Source: Cordylochernes scorpioides | Lineage: Eukaryota; Arthropoda; Arachnida; Pseudoscorpiones; Chernetidae | Assembly: GCA_030710605.1 (NCBI GenBank) | Contig: CP092872.1 | Coordinates: 3,766,562-3,830,561 of the forward strand | Reading direction: 5' to 3' | Length of the DNA stretch: 64,000 nt | Part shown: positions 10,786 through 20,832 of the stretch, piece by piece | Numbering within the stretch: the first letter of the stretch is position 1 | Layout: each line of letters begins with the position of its first letter | Program-made: the position numbers and the translations under genes | Notes under the pieces: generated by a model | The model's database searches: none | Told to the model about the DNA's origin: nothing | Seen by the model: the letters and a program-made list of their open reading frames with translations, nothing else

Positions 10786-10860
10786 CATGGCCGAATGAGA
10801 TTCTGGTGGATGGGATGGCTAGCGACTGACCAGATAGGGTTCGATTCTAGAATGGTTCTT
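10786..10860 (+). other. tRNA-like sequence, possible SINE head
   Basis: ATTCT near 10798 can pair with AGAAT near 10849 as an acceptor stem. GGATGGGATGGCTAGCG resembles an A box and GGTTCGATTCT is a good B box. No full cloverleaf is obvious. It lies just before the 74-bp satellite. Confidence 0.45.
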
Positions 10861-10989
10861 TTTTTTAACACGTTGGGTGTTTTTATGTTTTAAATACTTT
10901 AAAGATTTACTATATATTCTTACCTTGATGAAGGCAGCAAATAGATAATGAATGGCTTCTGAGGCTTGTGCTGCCCTTATCAATACAAT

Positions 10990-12850
10990 GAGTCTTCGCA
11001 AGGTGTGGCTTCTAAAACTGAGACTAGATCTTGAAGCTTTGGTGTTGACTTGATCAATTCCTTGAGACTTCGCAACATGTGGCTTCTAAAACAGACTAGA
11101 TCTTGAAGCTTTGGTGTTGACTTGATCAATTCCTCGAGCCTTCGCAACGTGTGGTTTCTAAAACTGCGGCTATATCTTGAAGATTTTGAGTTACCTTGGC
11201 CAATTCCTTGAAACTTCGTAACGTGTGGCTTCTGAGACTATATAGATCTTGAAGCTTTAGTACCGCTCTCATTAATTCCTAGAGACTTCGCAACGTTTGA
11301 CTGCCAAAACTGAGGTCTCTTGAAACTTTGGTGTTGACTTGATCAATTCCTTGAAACTTCGCAACGTGTGGCTTCTAAAACTGAGACTAGATCTTGAAGC
11401 TTTGGTGTTGACTTGATCAATTCCTTGAGATTTCGTAACGTGTGGCTTCTAACACTGAGGCTCTACTTGAAGTTTTGGTCTTGACTTGATCAATTCCTTG
11501 AGATTTCGCAACGTGCGGCTTCTAAAACTGAGACTAGATCTTGAAGCTTTGGTGTTGACTTGATCAATTCCTTGAGACTTCGCAAGGTGTGGCTTCTAAA
11601 ACTGAGACTAGATCTTGAAGCTTTGGTGTTGATTTGATAAATTCCTTGAGATTTCGCAACGTGCGGCTTCTAAAACTGAGACTAGATCTTGAAGCTTTGG
11701 TGTTGACTTGATCAATTCCTTGAGACTTCGCAAGGTGTGGCTTCTAAAACTGAGACTAGATCTTGAAGCTTTGGTGTTGACTTGATAAATTCCTTGAGAT
11801 TTCGCAACGTGCGGCTTCTAAAACTGAGGCTCTACTTGAAGTTTTGGTCTTGACTTGATAAATTCCTTGAGATTTCGCAACGTGCGGCTTCTAAAACTGA
11901 GACTAGATCTTGAAGCTTTGGTGTTGACTTGATCAATTCCTTGAGACTTCGCAAGGTGTGGCTTCTAAAACTGAGACTAGATATTGAAGCTTTGGTGTTG
12001 ATTTGATAAATTCCTTGAGATTTCGCAACGTGCGGCTTCTAAAACTGAGACTAGATCTTGAAGCTTTGGTGTTGACTTGATCAATTCCTTGAGACTTCGC
12101 AAGGTGTGGCTTCTAAAACTGAGACTAGATCTTGAAGCTTTGGTGTTGACTTGATAAATTCCTTGAGATTTCGCAACGTGCGGCTTCTAAAACTGAGACT
12201 AGATCTTGAAGCTTTGGTGTTGACTTGATCAATTCCTTGAGATTTCGCAAGGTGCGGCTTCTAAAACTGAGGCTCTATCTTGAACCTTTGGTGTTGACTT
12301 GATCAATTCCTTGAGATTTCGTAACGTGCGGCTTCTAAAACTGAGACTAGATCTTGAAGCTTTGGTGTTGACTTGATCAATTCCTTGAGATTTCGTAACG
12401 TGCGGCTTCTAAAACTGAGACTAGATCTTGAAGCTTTGGTGTTGACTTGATCAATTCCTTGAGATTTCGTAACGTGTGGCTTTAAAACTGAGACTAGATC
12501 TTGAAGCTCTGGTGTTGACTTGATCAATTCCTTGAGACTTCGCAAGGTGTGGCTTCTAAAACTGAGACTATATCTTGAAGCTTTGGTGTTGACTTGTGAT
12601 CAATTCCTTGAGACTTCTCAAGGTGTGGCTTCTAAAACTGAGACTAGACCTTGAAGCTTTGGTGTTGACTTGATCAATTTCTTGAGACTTCACAAGGTGT
12701 GACTTCTAAAACTGAGACTAGATCTTGAAGCTTTGGTGTTGACTTGATCAATTCCTTGAGATTTCGTAACGTGTGACTTCTAAATCTGAGGCTCTATCTT
12801 GAAGCTTTGGTGTTGACTTGATTAATTCCTTGAGACTTCGCAAGGTGTGT
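10990..12850. repeat. 74-bp satellite, first block (about 25 units)
   Basis: The tandem unit is about 74 bp with landmarks TGTGGCTTCTAAAACTGAGA, CTAGATCTTGAAGCTTTGG and TTGACTTGATCAATTCC. Between roughly 11540 and 12240 two variants alternate (GACTTCGCAAGGTGTGG and GATTTCGCAACGTGCGG), giving a 148-bp dimer. Units near the left edge (11170-11330) are most diverged, as is usual at array edges. The 74-bp period is not a multiple of three and frames are broken in most units. Confidence 0.9.
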
Positions 12851-13045
12851 GATATATAGCTAGCAATAAATATGTATATATATATGTTTCTATGAAAATG
12901 TTAATCTGCAAGACGCAGGTTATCATCATCCCTTTTTGATTTGTTTTTGTCACTTTTTGGCGTTTCGAAAATAAACAATAAAAGGCTGTATCAGACTTTA
13001 CTAAGACAATAAAGATTTGCTAAAAATAAATGTGTACGAAGATGT
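12851..13045. other. 195-bp interruption inside the 74-bp satellite
   Basis: Non-repeat DNA, AT-rich, with the hairpin-like CTGCAAGACGCAGG near 12906-12920 and ACTTTTTGGCGTTTCGAAAA near 12952. Clear units resume at about 13046. I do not recognise the insert. Confidence 0.6.
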
Positions 13046-14384
13046 TGCAGTGTGGCTTCTAAAACTGAGACTAGATCTTGAAGATTTGGTGTTGACTTGA
13101 TCAATTCCTTGATACTTCGCAAGGTGTGGCTTCTAAAACTGAGACTAGATCTTGAAGCTTTGGTGTTGACTTAATCAATTCCTTGAGATTTCGTAACGTG
13201 TGACTTCTAAAACTGAGGCTCTATTTTGAAGCTTTGGTGTTGACTTGATTAATTCCTTGAGACTTCGCAAGGTGTGGCTTCTAAAACTGAGACTAAATCT
13301 TGAAGCTTTGGTGTTGACTTGATCAATTCCTTTAGACTTCGCAAGGTGTGGCTTCTAAAACTGAGACTAGATCTTGAAGCTTTGGTGTTGACTTGATCAA
13401 TTCCTTGAGACATCGCAAGGTGTGGCTTCTAAAACTGAGACTATATCTTGAAGCTTTGGTGTTGACTTGATTAATTCCTTGAGATTTCGTAACGTGTGAC
13501 TTCTAAAACTGAGACTATATCTTGAAGCTTTGGTGTTGACTTGATTAATTCCTTGAGATTTCGTAACGTGTGACTTCTAAAACTGAGACTATATCTTGAA
13601 GCTTTGGTGTTGACTTGATTAATTCCTTGAGACTTCGCAAGGTGTGACTTCTAAAACTGAGACTATATCTTGAAGCTTTGGTGTGACTTGATTAATTCCT
13701 TGAGACTTCGCAAGGTGTGGCTTCTAAAACTGAGACTATATCTTGAAGCTTTGGTGTTGACTTGTGATCAATTCCTTGAGACTTCGCAAGGTGTGGCTTC
13801 TAAAACTGAGACTAGATCTTGAAGCTTTGGTGTTGAATTGATCAATTCCTTGAGACTTCGCAAGGTGTGGCTTCTAAAACTGAGACTATATCTTGAAGCT
13901 TTGGTGTTGACTTGATTAATTCCTTGAGACTTCGCAAGGTGTGGCTTCTAAAACTGAGACTATATCTTGAAGCTTTGGTGCTGACTTGATCAATTCCTTG
14001 AGACTTCGCAAGGTGTGGCTTAAAACTGAGACTATATCTTGAAGCTTTGGTGTTGACTTGATCAATTCCTTGAGACTTCGCAAGGTGTGGCTTCTAAAAC
14101 TGAGACTATATCTTGAAGCTTTGGTGTTGACTTGTGATCAATTTCTTGAGACTTCGCAAGGTGTGGCTTCTAAAACCGAGACTATATCTTGAAGCTTTGG
14201 TGTTGACTTGATCAATTCCTTGAGACTTCGCAAGGTGTGGCTTCTAAAACTGAGACTATATCTTGAAGCTTTAGTGTTGACTTGATCAATTCCTTGAGAC
14301 TTCACAAGGGGTGGCTTATAAAACTGAGCCTAGATCTTGAAGCTTTGGTGTTGACTTGATCAATTTCTTAAAACTTCGCAAGGT
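13046..14384. repeat. 74-bp satellite, second block (about 18 units)
   Basis: Same unit as the first block but dominated by the CTATATCTTGAAGC variant rather than CTAGATCTTGAAGC, so the two blocks homogenised separately. The last units (14280-14384) decay. DNA from 14385 to 14549 is unassigned. Confidence 0.9.
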
Positions 14385-14549
14385 GCATAAAACAGCAACC
14401 AGTTTTTACATTTTCGGCGTTTTCCTGATCATTTCTTTGGGCCTTCTCAAACTTGCAAGCTTTACTATTCCAGCCCTAGCATAACCTGAGTATAAATTTG
14501 AAAACTTCTTTTTGGATTTGCTATTCGATATTCTTTTCACCCTTAATCA

Positions 14550-14630
14550 CACTCAAATACAAATACAGAGAATATTAGCATGGCCCCTGCGCAAGGATGA
14601 AACGCAAAATCTTGAAGCGTTCCACTCAAA
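14550..14630 (+). pseudogene. U6 spliceosomal snRNA pseudogene (5'-truncated)
   Basis: ATACAGAGAATATTAGCATG and GCCCCTGCGCAAGGATGA, then ACGCAAAATCTTGAAGCG and TTCCAC, match the core of U6 with about three substitutions. The ACAGAGA box and the AGC triad region are preserved. The 5' stem-loop of U6 is absent or unrecognisable and there is no T run for polymerase III termination after TTCCAC, so I call it a pseudogene. The 77-codon frame across it is incidental. Confidence 0.8.
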
Positions 14631-14721
14631 TTTCGATTTCAAGCTGTCGAAATTCCTTTCAATTAGTTTTATTTTTCCCGATTGTTGCTTGGTTCACTCT
14701 ATAGCAATCCAACTTTTCAAA

Positions 14722-14892
14722 TTTTCTTCAATGAATAATTTTTAACGCTTTGACAAATGTTTTAATTTTTGTTCGCTCCTGACGAGGACAAAAGATTTTT
14801 GTCGAAACGTCGAGACAATAAAAAGATTTACTGGCCGAAGTGTCTTTTATTTGAAGAAAATGAATGCCGGCCAGGCAGCCTCTATCTTTACG
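14722..14892 (+). repeat. 171-bp short retroposon with 13-bp target-site duplication
   Basis: Exact direct repeat CCAACTTTTCAAA at 14709-14721 and 14893-14905. The body holds a hammerhead-like module (14776-14814), then CAATAAAAAGATTTACTGGC and, at the 3' end, GCCAGGCAGCCTCTATCTTT ACG. The same 3' end and a similar size occur in the independent insertion at 26482-26680, which fixes the element boundaries. Confidence 0.8.
14776..14814 (+). ncRNA. Hammerhead-ribozyme-like motif
   Basis: CTC, CTGACGA, extra G, stem II GACAAAA/TTTTGTC (7 pairs), GAAA, CGTC, GAG. Stem I is CTC/GAG. In the related copy at 26525-26563 the 5' strand is CTT, which still pairs with GAG through a G-U pair. GUC is the canonical cleavage triplet. 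Stem III is only the self-complementary ACGU. The extra G after CTGACGA is the main departure from consensus. Confidence 0.45.
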
Positions 14893-14905
14893 CCAACTTT
14901 TCAAA

Positions 14906-15772
14906 ATATGATCTATTTATTTTTTAAAATTCTATATTTACCTGATCCCCAATGTCCCAGGTTTATCCCAAAGACTACAAACAGCCAAGATCTATTTTCA
15001 CTTCAAATTACAAATTAAAAAGTAAAAAATGTGGGTTAGGAAAACTAAAGAAACTTCTCCACAAATGGATTTAGGAAAATAAGAGTCATCTCTCCCGTCA
15101 AAAACTAGACGCCATCTATTGACCATCTCCGCAAACTAGCGGCCTCGGGTCGGTTACAAAGCCACAACACCAGATTTGGCAAATTGAGAAGCGTCCAGCT
15201 AGAGATCATGGTTTCAGGCTAATGGCCCTTTTCAAGGCGGACTAATTTCATAAAAGTTCCACAAGGAATCAAATGAAATCCTCAACAATCTGCCAAAGAG
15301 GTGTTTAGCTTGCAGAGTGGATAGGTGTTGTATATATATTAATTAATTGTTACCACAGAGTATGTGTAAGCTCACAGGTAAATAGGCGCTAACCGAAACA
15401 GAAAAAAGTTCCTTTGTTCAATATTAGTTTCTCTTTTATATTTTGTTCTCTCTCTTGTAAATCAATAAATATAATGTTTAATTAATAATTATTGGAATCA
15501 GTCTCATTAAAAATTCTAAGCAAAGTCAATAATAGGCCAAATCTATGGCCAAAATTTCTATCTACATATCCTACAGGAATACATAAAACAAAGAATAATA
15601 AACACCGTTATTATTATACGTTTTATCTACTCCTGTAGAAGGGCACAGGGATGCCTGAAAGCTTAAGATTACATTAATAAAAAGAAACTCATCTCCAGAA
15701 AAACCTGTTTATTTATTTTAAAACTACAAAACTATATTTAAAACTTGAAATAATAGTAATATTATAGATAAA
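14906..15772. other. Intergenic DNA, no gene seen
   Basis: The segment 15090-15310 is less AT-rich (GCGGCCTCGGGTCGGTTAC near 15141) but shows no protein motif. Around 15625-15655 is another small stem (GGGCACAGGGATGCCTGAAAG) followed by AATAAAAAG, resembling the 3' ends of the short retroposons. A segment at 15730-15771 recurs at 17712-17753 on the other side of the Helitron. Confidence 0.45.
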
Positions 15773-15868
15773 TTAGCGGATGTACCCGGCTTCGCCCGGG
15801 TTTTACCCGAGTAAAGGTTTGTCTAACGAACATTTGTTAAAACAATTCTCTATAAACTTATATATATA

Positions 15869-16809
15869 CGAGGGTTGTCCGTTAAATAAGTTCCACAGAG
15901 GTTTTTAATACAGAAAAACAGGTTTATTTGCCCTGAACTATACATTTTCGAAATTATCAGACTTTTCTTCATTTTATACATATTCCCCGTTTCGTTCGAC
16001 GCATTTTTGCATTCGGGACACCCACTTATGTAACCCAGAGTCAAAGAACTCTGCCGCCTGGCCGCATAGAAAGCCTAAAACCGCTTCTTCCAACTCGTAA
16101 TCGTCCTGGAATTGGGTTCCACCCAGGTTTTTCTTCAACTCGGGGAAGAGAAGAAAGTCACTAGGAGCTACGTCCGGGCTGTAAGGTGGGTGTGACACCA
16201 ATTCCCATCCAAATTCTTCAATGAGGGCGGTGGTTTGACGGGCAGTGTGCGGCCGAGCGTTGTCGTGGTGAAAACGCACCCCTTTGGTTAACATCCCTCT
16301 CCTCTTGTTCTGAATCGCGCGTCGAAGTGGTCTCACAATACCGGATGGAATTGATTGTTGTACCCCGACGCAAAAAGTCGCACAACAATAGGCCCTTTCG
16401 GTCCCAAAAGACGGTAGCCATCGTCCGAAACCGAAGGCCGTCCAGCACGCGGTTCATCGTGGACGTCTGTTCGGCCATTTTTAAATTCTCTGACCCATCT
16501 GCGCACCATCCCGGAATTCATACACCCTTCTCCATACACTTGACAGAGTTCAGTATGAATGTCCTTCGCAGAATTCTTCTTTGCGGCCAAAAAGCGAATT
16601 ACTGACCGTAATTCGCAGCTGGCGGGAGACACGAGGGGAAGCTCCGTCACTAACGGCTGCTCAGTCAATACTAAGCTTACCAGCGACGTGGCCTTGGTGG
16701 GAAATTGGAGTGGGGAGAACAAGCTACGAGCCCGTGTAGTCGGCTCGAGCCTAAAAGCGATCCTCATGACAGTGGTGCCCCGTGGAACTTATTTAACGGA
16801 CAACCCTCG
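15869..16809 (-). mobile_element. mariner element, internally deleted
   Basis: Terminal inverted repeats of about 28 bp start CGAGGGTTGTCCGTTAAATA, with TA duplications at 15867-15868 and 16810-16811. The length of 941 bp is short compared with about 1.3 kb for an intact mariner, so several hundred bases are missing from the transposase gene inside. The element interrupts the Helitron 15773-17538. Confidence 0.9.
15974..16767 (-). pseudogene. mariner transposase, deleted and frameshifted
   Basis: The N-terminal DNA-binding part is readable (RFLAAKKNSAKDIHTELCQ, then VRRWVREFKNGRTDV, then RAGRPSVSDD at about 16460). The frame then jumps straight to a segment equivalent to the middle of the DDE domain (TVFWDRKGLLLCDFLRRGTT in another frame), so the region with the first catalytic Asp is gone. 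The C-terminal part (16336 to 15974) keeps HDNARPHTA and YSPDVAPSDF; 34 residues separate these two Asp, the mariner D34D spacing. One deletion and at least two frame changes make it non-functional. Its ends could still be moved in trans. Confidence 0.9.
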
Positions 16810-17538
16810 TATAAAATGATATATTTTGATAATTTGAAACTCGTAAATTTGAATCTCTCGATAAAGTGAACATTTTTTCCCGGTTCCTGTATGCCGTGTC
16901 ATCCTGAATTTTGTCTTTCCTAATTTTCTACATTACAAAATCATCGTTTTATCTAGTGAACATTTTTTCCCGGTTGGTATGCTTACAGGACGAAACTATG
17001 CAAAAGCTTCTATATAAGTTATTTAATTTTTAGTATCGCATTTATATTTATTCGAATTTTATATTTAAACGATACTCATTATTTCTTTTGATTTTTATAT
17101 ATCGTATATATCGTCTTGCACAATTATTTTAACTTTTTAAAATAAAGTACAATACTTAAAATAAAATATGTTTCTTATACAATCTAAAATTAGAAAATAA
17201 ACTTTTAAATCGGTAACCTCAAGGAGATAGCCATTATAAAGCACTAATATTTGAATTAGTTTTACTTAATATATTAGCCCTGAAAGACCCAAGGTCATCA
17301 GGCGTGGAGCAGACTTCCTGCCTAAGCCTATCTCCGTCGCAATGGTGGCGCTGCTTGCGAGTTAAATCTACAAATCTGCAAATAACTCTAAAAGGATATT
17401 CAAGATATTCAAGAAATTATTTTTCAGAAACCTTCCCAGTACTATAGTAAATAACTTCCCAAAGTTTCATGGCGTTCCAATGAGTGGTTTGGTCAGGCAT
17501 AAAGGACAGACACACACACATACATACATATATATAGA

Positions 17539-17811
17539 TTGGGAATTGTATTATATTAGCAAGTTAAATCTAAATTAAACATAGGGGATAAAAGTTAGTA
17601 ATTTTTTTGTGTTTAAGGTAAATAATTAAACAGTCGTTTATATGTATTATATTTAAATCTTATTAAGGAGAGAAAAAGGTAATAAAAGTATTTATATTGG
17701 TTAGATGACAAAATTATATTTAAAACTTGAAATAATAGTAATACTATAGATAATTTTTTATTAGATAAACTTTATTATTTACATTTCATATACATATATA
17801 TATATATATTT
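17539..17811. other. AT-rich flank with a repeated host segment
   Basis: Contains TTTAAAACTTGAAATAATAG (17712-17753 region), also found immediately left of the Helitron at 15730-15771. No gene. Confidence 0.5.
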
Positions 17812-18117
17812 TTTTTTTTGCTTATCCCTAGTACACGTGGTACAGGCCATGATAATCATGGTGGGTAGTTAGCGACTGCTTTTACTGTAAGCGCACCACA
17901 TGTCTACACATGTGAAAAGCAGTTCGACTTTGCACTTACAAATGTGCCAGAGCCCCGTTTGGTTACTTGCACTCGCTGGTGGGGTTGGACTTTTGCAAGA
18001 ATCGAGGGCCATTGGAGCATTTTTTTTTAACAGAAAAAAGTGTCCAATGCGGGAATCGAACCCGGGTCGTAGTGGTCGAAAATCAAACGGTTTAACCAGC
18101 CTTCCACCGACCCCCTT
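17812..18117 (-). mobile_element. tRNA-derived SINE, copy 2
   Basis: The most complete copy. Minus strand: GGGGGTCGGTGGAAGGCTGG, A box, B box GGTTCGATTCC, body, then CTAGGGATAAGC and an A run. ATATATATAT on both sides prevents a clear call of the target duplication. The 81-codon plus-strand frame across it (17900-18145) is a shadow. Confidence 0.8.
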
Positions 18118-18784
18118 TCACACACATATATATATATATAGTTAAAATAAATAATTCTGAATAATATTCTCTCTAACAAAATATTATAATAAAACAGATA
18201 TAAGCTAAATTAAATAATCGAATATACACACTACATTAAAAAAAGCAGTAGAAGAAATGTAATAAAGATGAAATAGAAATAAAAAAACAACAATCATATA
18301 AAAAAGAAAGCAGACGAATGAAAACTAGCGCATTTAATAAACAAAATGTATATCAGCCGATCTCATTTACTTCCGCTGTGTTCGATGATTAATCTGCCGT
18401 GATGATGATAAGGGAATTAATGGAGTTCACAGATGTGCCCGCCATCGATCAGTCTGGCCCCACTGTCAAATTTGCTTACTTACCCTTTCAACATACTACT
18501 CCATGTGAATATATATCCCCATTATATGGGTATCACATATATATATTGTATGATATCATATTATGATATAAAGGTTTAGTCATCAGTCTGAATATATTTA
18601 TCTTTCTTTTGCTTATTATATACCTATGTGCATATGTACTTAGGTATGTAATTAATTGTGATAAAGTATGTATTACATACATATACTCATCACCGAAACA
18701 TATTATGACCATGGTTATGATATTGGCTTATTCTTCTTAATTACATATTATCTAAAACTGTTATATGCACAAAGTAAGGTCTTA
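18118..18784. other. AT-rich intergenic DNA, no gene seen
   Basis: Short TA-rich palindromes (around 18535-18575) and a moderately GC-rich patch at 18365-18480. No motif recognised. Confidence 0.5.
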
Positions 18785-19345
18785 AGTATATTCAATTATA
18801 TGATGCATTAGCGCACCATCTGCTGTAAGAAATTTAAATTATTTTTGACGTTTATTTTAAAAATAAAACCATTTATACTGTCCTTACTGCAATGATAAAA
18901 ATTATGGGAAGGTCTGGCTCATTAGTAGTGAACCCTCCCAGCGGTTTCGCCAGTTTAATATACCCTATAAAACTCTATTATTATATTTTGCTGTTTTTCT
19001 TTTCTCCTGATACTGAAGATCAACTCTTGGAAATGGTATTTTAGACAAATTATGGGCATAAGCTTTGAAGACTGTAGAATTATGTTTAAATGAACTATAT
19101 TTGTTGTTTGCGGAAGATCAATGTTCGAAGTACGTTTATAAATTTATAATTATTTGTATTTCTACTGTCCTCAAAGCTTATGTTCATAGTTCATTTAAAA
19201 TACCATTTTCAAAAGAGTTTATCTTCAGCATCAGTAGAAAATCAAAACAGCAAAATATAACATTAGAGCGGTATGGTAGATTAAACTGGCGAAACCACTG
19301 GAAGGGTTCACCACTGATGAGCCAGAAATATAAATCTCTTGTCCT
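18785..19345. repeat. Foldback family B, large copy
   Basis: Left arm 18785-19080 has GCATTAGCGCACCATCTGCT, then ACTGTCCTTACTGCAATGA and TGAACCCTCCCAGCGGTTTC. The right arm from about 19160 returns inverted (GTCCTCAAAGCTTATGTTCA, TAAACTGGCGAAACCACTGG) and is cut off near 19325. The 161-codon frame at 19065-19550 lies across the right arm and has no protein motif. Confidence 0.65.
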
Positions 19346-19359
19346 TGGGAGGATAGATG

Positions 19360-20374
19360 GTCCTAAAAGGCGGAAGAGTTTTTTTTCCGCGAGGGAGGGA
19401 GGCCCTTTGAGATATTCCTCCTCCAGACAGGGCTTTCTTGAACTTAGTTCTATATTGAGGAAATGCTTATATATTACCCGACGCCAGGATGGTCAATACG
19501 TTGATAACCAGGCCATGCCCGAAGACCCAGTCCTGCAGATCAGGGGGTAGCCCGATGATGGTGAAGACCTCCCATATGAAAGACCTGAAGCAGCGGCAGG
19601 ACCAGTATCAGTGGGCTAGCGTCATGTCGCTGGACCCACAGGAGACGTAGGACTGTTGGGCCGAGGTTGGATGTGGCAAGACATCAACAGCCAGTCTCAC
19701 TGCCACGTCCGCGTTATGACCGGAGAAGACGCAGCACCGGTGATGGGGAGGTAAGGATGAATCATCCACATTTGTAGGAGCTGGGTGATGGTCAAGCAGT
19801 CAGGCGCTCCAGCATACGGCGCCCAATACGGGTGTTGATACGCAAGAACCGCGTACGCGTCCCACGCAGCACTACAGCTTCGCTGATGGTGTTAACGCGA
19901 AAGGTCCTACTTAGGTTCTTCTTGGATAGACTCTGACAGAATCTGATCAAGAAGGTGGAGTTAGGTGAGTGAGGGGAGAGGCAGGGAGGGCCTCCGAAAT
20001 CCCCAACGCAGAATCCATCACGAAGGAGCCAGATGGTCTAGTGACCGGAGGAGACAAACAACCGACGGGCAGGTTCAGGAGCTGGGTCAGCGCACGGTGG
20101 TCCAACGCGAGGATCTCGGTGACCGTAGATCTTGAGGAGCCGGAGACGGCGCGGCGGGAGCCTGACTTAGGATTGAGGTAGGTAGAACCGCGCGCCGCTC
20201 TCTACCAGCCAGGAGTAGACGCCACGGCCGCGCGCTACGTAGAAAGTCCTGCATACCCTTCAGACACGACAATCGGAGCTGAGTCCCGATGTCTATTAGT
20301 CCGAATTCTTCTATAGACACAGGTCACACCAGAACGCCTCCGGGCAACCAGGCGGTGCGGCCCCCAGACAAGAT
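19360..20374. other. GC-rich island of about 1 kb, probable degenerate gene or captured host sequence
   Basis: The GC content here stands out from all surrounding DNA. No long intact frame exists; the longest are 77 codons on the minus strand (20087-20320) and 70 on the plus strand (19969-20181), both without recognised motifs. The minus strand between 19467 and 19799 reads as two open segments split by one stop and is described separately. No splice structure could be fixed. Confidence 0.5.
19467..19799 (-). pseudogene. Possible remnant of a ubiquitin-like domain (HOIL-1/SHARPIN-like)
   Basis: On the minus strand one frame is open for 63 codons (19799-19611), meets a single TGA (19610-19608), then is open for 46 more codons to a TAA at 19469-19467. 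The last part reads FIWEVFTIIGLPPDLQDWVF then GHGLVINVLTILASGNI. The pattern G(L/F)PP--LQ-WV-G--L, followed by a tail ending L-S-G(V), is what I recall from the ubiquitin-like domains of the LUBAC subunits HOIL-1 (RBCK1) and SHARPIN. There is no start, no downstream NZF or RING part and one internal stop, so it would be a dead fragment or a mis-framed exon. A chance resemblance is possible. Confidence 0.33.
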
Positions 20375-20597
20375 TCCACCCTTCAGTGTAACATATAAAA
20401 GCAGAATAATGTCATACAGTATTAGATTTCTAAGAAGCAGTGTAGTAGATTAAATTAGCGAAACCGCTGAGAGAGTTCACCACTGATTAAAAATCTCAAT
20501 AAAGACAGTAGAAATTTGATTGATGTGTAAAAGCAACATTCGAGTCTTAATGTTTTCATTTGCTATAAATAAATGGAGCGTTATTGCTTCATGTTAA
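20375..20597 (-). repeat. Family A copy, reverse orientation
   Basis: Carries CCACCCTTCAGTGTAACATA, GCGAAACCGCTGAGAGAGTT, GACAGTAGAAATTTGAT and, at the end, GGAGCGTTATTGCTTCATGT, all diverged from the other copies. From 20598 to 20832 no further element is recognised apart from a small stem at about 20612-20650 (TGTTGAAGGCTATGTTAGCC TGG). Confidence 0.6.
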
Positions 20598-20832
20598 TTT
20601 ATACACCCTAGTTGCTCCTGTTGAAGGCTATGTTAGCCTGGAAGCTAGAGGAATAAAATTGTGCAAGAAACTTAGCCCTGTATATGCTTTTTGATATTGC
20701 AGCATTTACTTTTATACATGATCTGAAGCTCTCCTCTATTTCAAGAAGTTGAGAAACACACAGCATTAAAAGGGTAGAAGAGCTTGTGACTCGTGGAGAC
20801 CGCGCCACGGGCAGAGAGAGAATAAACATATT

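Larger units (their letters stand above)
15773..17538 (-). mobile_element. Non-autonomous Helitron carrying a mariner insertion
   Basis: On the minus strand it starts TCTATATATATGTATGTATG at 17538 and ends with hairpin ACCCGGGCGAAGCCGGGT, then ACATCCGCTAA at 15773. CTAA fits the CTRR rule; flanking bases are A and T. Without the 941-bp mariner it would be about 0.8 kb. No Rep/helicase motif is present. Confidence 0.8.

Noticed and set aside
12303..12545. Leucine-rich repeat-like frame in the 74-bp satellite (LKELIKSTPKLQDLVSV)
   Set aside because: The unit length is not a multiple of three and neighbouring units break the frame; chance composition.
10990..14384. CRISPR-like appearance of regularly spaced repeats
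   Set aside because: There are no unique spacers between repeats; the whole period is repeated, and the DNA is eukaryotic.
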